Of a DNA stretch of 64,000 nucleotides, positions 53,238-60,167 are shown piece after piece. The notes below the pieces were generated by a model that saw only the letters and a program-made list of their open reading frames with translations, was not told where the DNA came from and did no database searches. Source of the DNA: JACVRW01 sp963825345 (GTDB lineage Bacteria > Actinomycetota > Thermoleophilia > Solirubrobacterales > Thermoleophilaceae); NCBI GenBank assembly GCA_963825345.1, contig CAWGSQ010000003.1, positions 1 through 64,000 of the forward strand, given 5' to 3'. The translations under genes were made by a program, and so were the position numbers. Each line of letters opens with the position of its first letter. Position 1 is the first letter of the stretch.

Positions 53238-53821
53238 TGGAGCAGCTTCGCGGCCGCACCACGTTCGCGAGCGTCACGTCGGTGATCGCTATTTTCGTTG
53301 CGCTCGGTGGGACCGGCTACGCCGCGATCACGCTGCCGAACAACAGTGTCGGTCTGAAGCAGATCAAGAAGAACGGCGTGGGCGGCGCGGAGATCCGCAA
53401 GAACGCCGTGCGCTCAGGCGAGGTCAAGAACCGCGCGCTCCGCGCAGTGGACTTCGCCGTCGGGCAGCTACCGGCCGGCCCGCAGGGCCTCCAGGGAATC
53501 CAGGGTGAGCGCGGCACGTTCGGGGACATTACGGTCCAGTTCGAGCAGGCCGCAGCGGATCTGGCCGACGGCGCGAGCATGTCGTACAACGCCTTCTGCC
53601 CAGAGGGGCAGATCGGGATCGCAGGCGGTTTCAGGGGCGATGCCACGGACTCCGAGGCAACCAACGTCGGTTCCTCGCGCCCCGCAATGAGTTCCGCGAA
53701 CACGGAGCCACCCCTCGACGGAGGCACGTTCACGGGGTGGCGTATCACCGTGGTCAATCTGCCCGGCGGCGTAACCACCGGCATCCTGCCAGAGGTCTGG
53801 GTGGCCTGCGTGACCCCATAG
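53237..53821 (+). CDS. Secreted decapeptide-repeat/collagen-like protein 2
   Basis: 194 residues, same architecture as protein 1: hydrophobic 'VTSVIAIFVALGGTGYAAIT', four decapeptide repeats, hinge 'GPQGLQGIQGERG', then a diverged C-terminal domain ('CPEGQIGIAGGFRGDATDSE', 'DGGTFTGWRITVVN') ending 'EVWVACVTP'. ATG 53237 overlaps the preceding stop (TGATG) and gives an N-terminus parallel to the paralogues; ATG 53222 is possible but lies inside the upstream gene. The first half is base-identical to protein 1, whereas the C-terminal halves are only related. Confidence 0.85.
   Translation: MEQLRGRTTFASVTSVIAIFVALGGTGYAAITLPNNSVGLKQIKKNGVGGAEIRKNAVRSGEVKNRALRAVDFAVGQLPAGPQGLQGIQGERGTFGDITVQFEQAAADLADGASMSYNAFCPEGQIGIAGGFRGDATDSEATNVGSSRPAMSSANTEPPLDGGTFTGWRITVVNLPGGVTTGILPEVWVACVTP
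53294..53529 (+). repeat. 236-bp perfect direct repeat, copy 2
   Basis: Second copy of the segment at 52704-52939. Identity ends at 53530 (C versus T) where the C-terminal domains diverge. Points to recent duplication or gene conversion restricted to the N-terminal module. Confidence 0.9.
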
Positions 53822-53895
53822 TCACGCCGTAATTCGGGTCGAGGGTCGCCGTTGGACTCGCGAACTACAAAGCGGCAAGCCCAGGAGGCTTACTA

Positions 53896-54576
53896 ATGCA
53901 ATGGATCCGGACTCATCTCTCGTCAGCCCACGTGATCGCGATGATCGCGCTGTTCGTAGCCCTCGGCAGCACGAGCATCGCGGCCATTACGCTCGGAAAA
54001 AACAGCGTCGGCGCCAAGCAGATCAAGAAGAACGGGGTCAGCGCCTCTGAGATCAAGCGAAACGCAGTGGGCGCGTCCGAGATCCGCTCGAACGCCATAG
54101 CCGGCGGCGACATCGCCGACAGTGGCGTCGGTGGGCCGGACCTCTCCGACAACTCGGTCGGAATCGGTGAGCTGACCGACAACTCGGTCGGAGCCGCTGA
54201 GATCGGGAACAACGCGGTCGGTTCGGCCGAGGTGACCAACGGCTCGATCGCCGAGGCGGACCTCGTGGCGGGGCTGCTCGCCAAGTCGCTCGAGGTCACT
54301 GTTCAGCGCACCGATGTCGCGCTGCCCGACAACGCCACGCAGGCGGTGGAGGCCTCCTGCCCCGCTGACACCGTGGGCGTCGGCGGCGGGAGCTCGGTCG
54401 ATCAGACCGGGTCCGACGACATCAAGCAACTGGTGTCGCGACCCGGGAACGGAGGGTTCATTCCGAACGACGGCGAGACGTCGAACGAGTGGCGCGCCGT
54501 CTACCGCAACCCGGCCGGCGGCACGGGCGCGGCCGAGATCCGAGCGTTCATCCTTTGCGCCCGAGTTACCCCGTAG
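53896..54576 (+). CDS. Secreted decapeptide-repeat protein 3, nine-repeat solenoid
   Basis: 226 residues. After the anchor 'VIAMIALFVALGSTSIAAIT' come nine uninterrupted ten-residue repeats at residues 36-125: NSVGAKQIKK, NGVSASEIKR, NAVGASEIRS, NAIAGGDIAD, SGVGGPDLSD, NSVGIGELTD, NSVGAAEIGN, NAVGSAEVTN and GSIAEADLVA. Such spacing (position 1 Asn/Gly, 3 small hydrophobic, 8 Ile/Leu/Val) suggests a beta-solenoid. The C-terminal domain (two Cys) ends 'FILCARVTP'. There is no collagen-like hinge here. A ribosome-binding site CAGGAGG lies about 10 bp before ATG 53896. Confidence 0.87.
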   Translation: MQWIRTHLSSAHVIAMIALFVALGSTSIAAITLGKNSVGAKQIKKNGVSASEIKRNAVGASEIRSNAIAGGDIADSGVGGPDLSDNSVGIGELTDNSVGAAEIGNNAVGSAEVTNGSIAEADLVAGLLAKSLEVTVQRTDVALPDNATQAVEASCPADTVGVGGGSSVDQTGSDDIKQLVSRPGNGGFIPNDGETSNEWRAVYRNPAGGTGAAEIRAFILCARVTP

Positions 54577-54603
54577 GTCTGGGTCGTCTGGGCCACGCCG
54601 TAG
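54577..54603 (+). pseudogene. Fossil C-terminus of a deleted paralogue (VWVVWATP-stop)
   Basis: Immediately after the TAG of protein 3, in the same frame, nine codons read V-W-V-V-W-A-T-P-stop, matching the (E)VWVxxATP ends of proteins 1 and 2. The 140-bp gap to protein 4 has no other coding signal. It looks like the tail of a deleted array member. A shorter V-T-P-stop trace occurs after protein 2 (53821-53832). Confidence 0.6.
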
Positions 54604-54716
54604 CCCCGGACATGCTTGCGGTGCCAGGAAACCGATGAGAGTGTGGGCGTAATCCGGCTGGCCCACGGCCGTCAGTACTCGCGACAACCGCTAATGCCCG
54701 ACAGGAGCGTAAACAA

Positions 54717-55379
54717 ATGCAGTGGATTCGCAGTCATCTGTCGTTCGCGAACACGATCTCCCTGATCGCTTTGTTCGTTGCACTCGGGGGCACGACCTAC
54801 GCCGCCGTCGCGCTGCCCAAAAACAGCGTCAAGGCGAAGCAGATCGCCAAGAACGCCGTGGGGGCGTCCGAGATCAAGTCGCGTGCGGTCGGCACGTCCG
54901 AGGTTCGCAACGGCCGCCTGCTGGCGGAGGACTTCAGGGCCGGCCAGCTCCCGCAAGGCGCCAAGGGGGACAAGGGGGACCAGGGGATCCCGGGCCAGGA
55001 CGCCGTCGCGCTGGACGCGTTCGCCCGCGTCGGGTTCGACGGGGCCGACGCGACCCTGAGGCCGCTCGAGCCGAACGATGCGGGCCAGGCCCCCCAGTTC
55101 AAGGGACTCGCGCAGGCCGACGTGGTTGCGGGCGAGGCAGGGGCTGCTACCGGCACCACCTGCTTCAACCTGCCGTCCCGGCCGGCAAGCGCGATGGTGG
55201 TGCTGGACAACGCCGATGCCGCCGCGGCGAATCGCAACCTCATCGCGAGCGTGGCCATCGACCGTGGTGAGGATCTCGGCGACTGCCCGGCGACGCACAA
55301 CGACGCGCGCGTGCGGATCGTGGACGGCAGCAGCGAGGCCGCCCAGAACGCCCGCTTCTTCGTCTGGATCGAGCTCTAG
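54717..55379 (+). CDS. Secreted decapeptide-repeat/collagen-like protein 4
   Basis: 220 residues. Anchor 'TISLIALFVALGGTTYAAVA', decapeptide repeats 'NSVKAKQIAK', 'NAVGASEIKS', 'RAVGTSEVRN', 'GRLLAEDFRA', then a short collagen-like segment ('GAKGDKGDQGIPGQ') and a distinct C-terminal domain with 'GTTCFNLPSRPASAMVVLDN' and 'DCPATHNDARVRIVD', unlike those of proteins 1-3. Likely an exported scaffold with a different ligand head. ATG 54717 follows an AGGAG box. The next gene (C25 peptidase) starts 30 bp downstream on the same strand. Confidence 0.85.
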   Translation: MQWIRSHLSFANTISLIALFVALGGTTYAAVALPKNSVKAKQIAKNAVGASEIKSRAVGTSEVRNGRLLAEDFRAGQLPQGAKGDKGDQGIPGQDAVALDAFARVGFDGADATLRPLEPNDAGQAPQFKGLAQADVVAGEAGAATGTTCFNLPSRPASAMVVLDNADAAAANRNLIASVAIDRGEDLGDCPATHNDARVRIVDGSSEAAQNARFFVWIEL

Positions 55380-55409
55380 GCAGACGATCTACCGCAGAGA
55401 GGAGCAAGC

Positions 55410-58382
55410 ATGAGCATGCGACGCGTCGTCCTGGCGGTGGCGGCGTCGCTGCTCCTGCTCGCTCCACTCGGGGCCACCCCCGCGGTTGCCAAGAAAGCAC
55501 CGTCGGCGAACAAGCAGGTGAACCGCGCGTTCACGCTGCTCGTGCGTGATACCCGCGGGATCCCCAGGCGCGCGGTCAGCAGGAAGAACCGCGCGGCGCT
55601 GTTGCGAACCGCCAAGAAGGCCAAGAAACAGGCTCGCAGGCGGCCGTGCGCCTCCATCAGGACGCTGCGGACCTTCAACCGACAGCTGAGGCGGGTCAAG
55701 GTGCGCAAGCACCGCACCAAGGACCGCAGGCCCACCGCGGGCTCGCCGCGTGGGCGCCTCGCGGCTCGCGTGGTCACCCTCAACGCGGCGCTGCTGCAGA
55801 CGCCTAAGTCGAAGCACTGCGGCGGCGGCAAGCGCAACGTGGTCACCGAGACGAAGTCCACGGTGCTCTCGAGCAGCGAGAAGCGGCTCAGGATGCGGAT
55901 CCAGCTCCCGCCGCCGACCTTCGCTTCCCATCTCGTCGGAGGCAAGGACTTCCTCGAGATGGCCATGGAGGGCATGGACGTCTCCGGCGACCCGGGCGAC
56001 CCAGGCCTCCCCATGAAGAGCTCGTTTTTCGCAATTCCTAACGGCGCGAACGTGGACGTGGACGTGAGCAACGTGAAGAGCTACACGATCCCTGGCGTGG
56101 AGCTGTATCCGCTCCAGAACCAGCCGGTCGACCTCAAGCTGCCGCCCGGCGCGCCCGATCCCACGACCTTCGCCGACAAGCCGTTCACGATTGACAACCG
56201 GGCCTACAACTCGAAGCGAAGGTTCCCGTCGTCGCCCGTCGACGGCGGCGCACTCGGCGCGATGCGCGACATCGCCACCGGCGCGGTGAGCACCGCCGGC
56301 GGCCAGTACTCGCCGAAGACGGGCAAGCTGAAGGTGTTCACGTCCATGGACGTGACGGTCAACTTCGGCGGGGATAACAAGGGCACATTCGCCCGCTCGG
56401 ACATTCTGAGCCCCTGGAACAACGCGTTCATCGACGACTACCGGACGCTCGTGAACTTCCAACTCGTGCGCGACAGGTTGGACGTGATCAACCCGCACTT
56501 CTGTGGCGAGGAGCTCCTCATCATCACGTCGAGCGAGCTGCGGCCCGCGGCCAACACGCTGGCGGCCCAGCGCACCGCCCAGGGCTATGTCACGGCGGTG
56601 CGGGAGGTCGGCTCCGGGCCCAGTCAGATCGGGACCACGCCCACGCAGATCCAGACGTACATCCGCAGCAGGCTGAACGGCGGCTGCCTCATCCGGCCGT
56701 CGTACGTGATCCTGTTCGGGAACACCGCGCACGTGCCCACGTTCCTCGTGCCCTGCGGGCCCGGCGGAAACCCGGCCGACTGCAACATCGCCTCCGACCT
56801 CGACTACTCGACCAACGGGATCGGGACCGACCTGTTCGCCGACGTGCAGCTCGGGCGCCTCCCCGCCCCGGACCTGGACGCCGCGAACGCGCTGGTCACA
56901 AAGCTCCAGACGTACGCGACCACCAGTCCGGCGCCACCAGGAGACGACTTCTTCGACCACGCGGCGGTCACCTCGTACTTCCAGCCGGCGATGATCTGCG
57001 TCCTCAACGAGGGCGCGAGCGGATCGCCGGACTGCGACCCCGAGCACGCCGGGTTCAACGCGCACTGGGAGATCGACTACACGAACCACACCGACACGCG
57101 CGGCTTCACGATCACGGCGGAGCGCATCCGCAACGCGATCGCCGCCGACGGCTACACGGTCGACCGCCTGTACACCACCGACGACGAGGACGTGATCCCG
57201 GAGTACTACTGGAACGGGACCCCGATCCCGTCCCACCTGAAGCGGCCCGCGTTCGACTGGGACGCGAACACGTCCGACTTCCTCGACTCCTACAACGCCG
57301 GGCGCTTCGTGATCCTCCACCGCGACCACGGCTGGCCGGACGGCTTTGCGGAGCCGACCATCCACAGCGGGCACGTGCCCGGACTAACGAACGGCTCACA
57401 GCAGGCCGTGGTGTTCGGGATCAACTGCGCGAGCGCGGCGTTCGACACGCCGTCCCACCCGAGCTTCGTCGAGCTGCAGGTCCTGCGGCCCGACGGCGGC
57501 GCGATCGCCGGGTTCGGCGACACCCGGGTGTCCCCGAGCTTCCCGAACAACCACATGGCGCTCGGCTTCTTCGACGCAATGTTCCCGGGCGCGGTCGCGG
57601 ACTACGGTGGCCCGGAGACGCGCCGTCTGGGCGACATCCTGATCCGCGGCAAGCAGTACATGGCCACTCAGGAGGGCTTCGAGTGGCACGGGGCGGGCGA
57701 CACGTACGTCGAGCACTACCTCTACCACCTGCTGGGCGACCCGACCATGCAGATGTGGTCGAACCCGCCGGTGCGCTTCGACCCGAGCCGCTTCAAGGGC
57801 GTGGTCCGGGACATCCGCGAGCTCAGGCCCCCGCAGCCGGGTGACCCGCCGTTCTACGTCCACTTCGAGTTCCTGGGTGAGCCGCTCGCCATTGGCTCGG
57901 AGATAACCGTGTTCCGCGGCGCCGAGGCCGTCGGGCGCGGGATCGTGGGCGACGACGGCACGGTCAACATCGTGCCGGACGCGAATGTGCCCCCGCGCAA
58001 CCTCTCGCTCTCGCTCCAGCAGGACGGCGCGTTCCCCGAGTCCGAGCCGGTGGAGAACCAGGCGCCGCGTGAGCAGACCGGGCTGAAGTTCGACGACCCC
58101 GGCCAGCCTTCGCAGACCGGTAACCCGAACCCATTCAGCGGCAGTCTGTCGCCGGCGTTTGCCGGGGCGACCGTGCGCGTGGTCTACACGCCGGACGATC
58201 CTACGAATCCGAACGGCGTCATCCAGCACACGGTCACGACAGGCGCGAACGGCGGCTGGAACGACCAGGTCAACTTCACGTTCTGGCCAAAGACGGGCTG
58301 GACGGCCAAGGCGTTCTTCGACGGCGACTCCGACCGCGCGCCGACGGAGTCCAACCTCGTCCAGTTCAGCGTCGGGGACTAG
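55410..58382 (+). CDS. Secreted C25 (gingipain-like) cysteine peptidase with polybasic N-terminal region
   Basis: 990 residues. Signal peptide ('RRVVLAVAASLLLLAPLGAT'), then a Lys/Arg-rich segment (about residues 28-150, with 'RTAKKAKKQARRRP' and 'LRRVKVRKHRTKDRR'), then a propeptide-like beta-rich region, and the C25 catalytic domain with 'VINPHFCGEELLIITSSELR', 'SYVILFGNTAHVPTFLVPC', 'TDLFADVQLGRLPA', the catalytic His640 in 'FVILHRDHGWPDGF' and Cys673 in 'VVFGINCASAAFDTPS'. The C-terminus carries Ig-like beta domains ('FVFRG'-like 'ITVFRGAEAVGRGIVGDD'). A good AGAGGAG box precedes ATG 55410. Gingipain-type enzymes cleave after Arg or Lys. It overlaps the convergent HD-GYP gene stop by 4 bp (CTAG). 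Confidence 0.88.
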   Translation: MSMRRVVLAVAASLLLLAPLGATPAVAKKAPSANKQVNRAFTLLVRDTRGIPRRAVSRKNRAALLRTAKKAKKQARRRPCASIRTLRTFNRQLRRVKVRKHRTKDRRPTAGSPRGRLAARVVTLNAALLQTPKSKHCGGGKRNVVTETKSTVLSSSEKRLRMRIQLPPPTFASHLVGGKDFLEMAMEGMDVSGDPGDPGLPMKSSFFAIPNGANVDVDVSNVKSYTIPGVELYPLQNQPVDLKLPPGAPDPTTFADKPFTIDNRAYNSKRRFPSSPVDGGALGAMRDIATGAVSTAGGQYSPKTGKLKVFTSMDVTVNFGGDNKGTFARSDILSPWNNAFIDDYRTLVNFQLVRDRLDVINPHFCGEELLIITSSELRPAANTLAAQRTAQGYVTAVREVGSGPSQIGTTPTQIQTYIRSRLNGGCLIRPSYVILFGNTAHVPTFLVPCGPGGNPADCNIASDLDYSTNGIGTDLFADVQLGRLPAPDLDAANALVTKLQTYATTSPAPPGDDFFDHAAVTSYFQPAMICVLNEGASGSPDCDPEHAGFNAHWEIDYTNHTDTRGFTITAERIRNAIAADGYTVDRLYTTDDEDVIPEYYWNGTPIPSHLKRPAFDWDANTSDFLDSYNAGRFVILHRDHGWPDGFAEPTIHSGHVPGLTNGSQQAVVFGINCASAAFDTPSHPSFVELQVLRPDGGAIAGFGDTRVSPSFPNNHMALGFFDAMFPGAVADYGGPETRRLGDILIRGKQYMATQEGFEWHGAGDTYVEHYLYHLLGDPTMQMWSNPPVRFDPSRFKGVVRDIRELRPPQPGDPPFYVHFEFLGEPLAIGSEITVFRGAEAVGRGIVGDDGTVNIVPDANVPPRNLSLSLQQDGAFPESEPVENQAPREQTGLKFDDPGQPSQTGNPNPFSGSLSPAFAGATVRVVYTPDDPTNPNGVIQHTVTTGANGGWNDQVNFTFWPKTGWTAKAFFDGDSDRAPTESNLVQFSVGD

Positions 58383-60157
58383 GCGGCGGCTGCGCTGCGC
58401 GACGTGGCCTCCTCCTCGCCGAAGCACTCGGCGTGGAGGTCGGCTGCGAGCGGTAGGAACGCGTCCACCAGCGCGGGATCCAGGTGGCTGCCACGCAGGC
58501 TGGCCAGCTCCTTGATCACGGCGGCGAGCGGCCAGGCATCCTTGTAGGGCCGCGGCGACAGCAGCGCGTCGAACACGTCGCAGACAGCGCAGATGCGCGC
58601 GGCGAGCGGGATCTGGTCGCCCCGGAGGCCGTGTGGATAACCGCTGCCGTCCCAGCGCTCGTGGTGGCTGAGCGCGATCTGCTCCGCGAGCTGCACCAGC
58701 TCCGAGCGTGAGCCGGCGAGGATGCTCGCGCCGATCGTGGTGTGGGTCTTCATGATCGCCCACTGCGCGGGGTCGAGCTTGCCGGGCTTCAGCAGGATGT
58801 CGTCGGTGATGCCGACCTTGCCGACGTCGTGCAGGGCGCTGGCGTGGCGGAGCAGATCCGCCTCTACGACGTTCATGCCCACCTCGCGAGCCAGCCGCTC
58901 GCAGAGCCGGCCCATGCGCTCGATGTGCACGCCCGTCTCGGCGTCGCGCCATTCCACGGCCACGCCGAGCCGGTGGGCGATCTCGCGCTCCGCCTCGGCG
59001 AGGTCCGCGGTGCGCTCGCGCACGCGCTGCTCGAGCAGTTCGTTGTAGTGAGTCACGCGATGGCGCACGCGGCGTTCCGCGAGCTCGCTCCACGCGATCG
59101 CCCCGAAGGCGCCGGTGAGGAGCGCAACGAGCGGGGCGGCCACGTCGACGATGCTGCCGCTCTCGAACAGGACCTGTGCGCCCGCGAGGTAGCCGACGCC
59201 GGCCACCACCGTCACGGCACCGACCGCTCCAAGCGGGAGGCGCCAGCGGGTGAGCGGCGCGAGCATGGCGAGCAGGGCCAGAAGCAGGATGTCCACGCCG
59301 ACGGGGGCCGAGCGCAGCGGCAGGCCATGCATGGCGGTCCAGATGGCGTTCGCTTGGACCTCGGCGCCCGGCATCAGCTCCTCGCCGCCCACCGGGGTCG
59401 AGTGCACGTCACGCAGCGTCGGCGCGGTGGCCCCCACGACCACGATGTGATCGCGGATCATGTCGGCGGGCACACGTCCGTTTCTCACGTCCACAAAGGA
59501 AACCGTCGGGATCGTGCCGGGCGGGCCGCGGAAGTCGATCCAGGCCTTGCCGTCGCGGAAGCCTTCCGCGGGCGGGGGGTGCCCCTGAAGTCGCTCGGCC
59601 GTGACCACGGCGATGCTGTCGAGGTTCCCGGCCGCGCGCGGGAAGTTGGCGATCGCGCCGCTTGTGTCGTTGCGGAGGTCGGAGGCGGCAGCGCGGGCAC
59701 CGATGCCCCGCAGGTTGTCGTCGCCGCCCAGCACGTTCGTGCTGCCGTCCGCCCTGCTTTCGCTTGTGGCGAGCACCGCGCCCCCGGCGTCTGCGAGGGC
59801 GTCGAAGAGGGCGAGATCCTGGCGCGGCTGGGTCTGCTCGGTGAACTGAACGTCGTAGACGATCTCCCGGGCGCCTGCGGCGTGCAGTTTGCGCACGACC
59901 TCGCCGTGGAGGGAGCGCGGGAAGGGCCAGGCCTGCTGCAAATCGCCGAAGGTCTTGGCGTCGATCCCGACCACGAGCAGGCCCTTGACCGGCTCGGCCC
60001 CGCGCACGTCGAAACGGGCCTTGAGCGCCTCGCGCTCGAGCGGGGCGAGGGCGCCCGACTCGCGGGCCGCGAGCGCGATGCCGAAGGCAGCGAGCGCGAC
60101 CGCGCCGAGAGCGACGAGGCGGCGGGATGCGCTGAGGGTCTCCGGGGCGGCGGACAC
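58379..60157 (-). CDS. CHASE2 - coiled coil - HD-GYP cyclic-di-GMP phosphodiesterase
   Basis: 592 residues. N-terminal membrane segment (about 13-31), an extracytoplasmic CHASE2 sensor (about 40-280: 'GLLVVGIDAKTFGDLQQAWP', 'AREIVYDVQFTEQTQP', 'TIPTVSFVDVRNGRVP'), three membrane helices (about 285-357), a coiled-coil (about 365-400) and an HD-GYP domain with His443-Asp444 in 'SALHDVGKVGITDD', 'LSHHERWDGSGYPHGLRGDQ' (HHE 498-500, GYP 506-508) and 'ICAVCDVFDALLS'. It should degrade c-di-GMP in response to an outside signal. Tail-to-tail with the C25 peptidase. Confidence 0.92.
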   Translation of the reverse strand: MSAAPETLSASRRLVALGAVALAAFGIALAARESGALAPLEREALKARFDVRGAEPVKGLLVVGIDAKTFGDLQQAWPFPRSLHGEVVRKLHAAGAREIVYDVQFTEQTQPRQDLALFDALADAGGAVLATSESRADGSTNVLGGDDNLRGIGARAAASDLRNDTSGAIANFPRAAGNLDSIAVVTAERLQGHPPPAEGFRDGKAWIDFRGPPGTIPTVSFVDVRNGRVPADMIRDHIVVVGATAPTLRDVHSTPVGGEELMPGAEVQANAIWTAMHGLPLRSAPVGVDILLLALLAMLAPLTRWRLPLGAVGAVTVVAGVGYLAGAQVLFESGSIVDVAAPLVALLTGAFGAIAWSELAERRVRHRVTHYNELLEQRVRERTADLAEAEREIAHRLGVAVEWRDAETGVHIERMGRLCERLAREVGMNVVEADLLRHASALHDVGKVGITDDILLKPGKLDPAQWAIMKTHTTIGASILAGSRSELVQLAEQIALSHHERWDGSGYPHGLRGDQIPLAARICAVCDVFDALLSPRPYKDAWPLAAVIKELASLRGSHLDPALVDAFLPLAADLHAECFGEEEATSRSAAAA

Positions 60158-60167
60158 GGCTCTTGTC

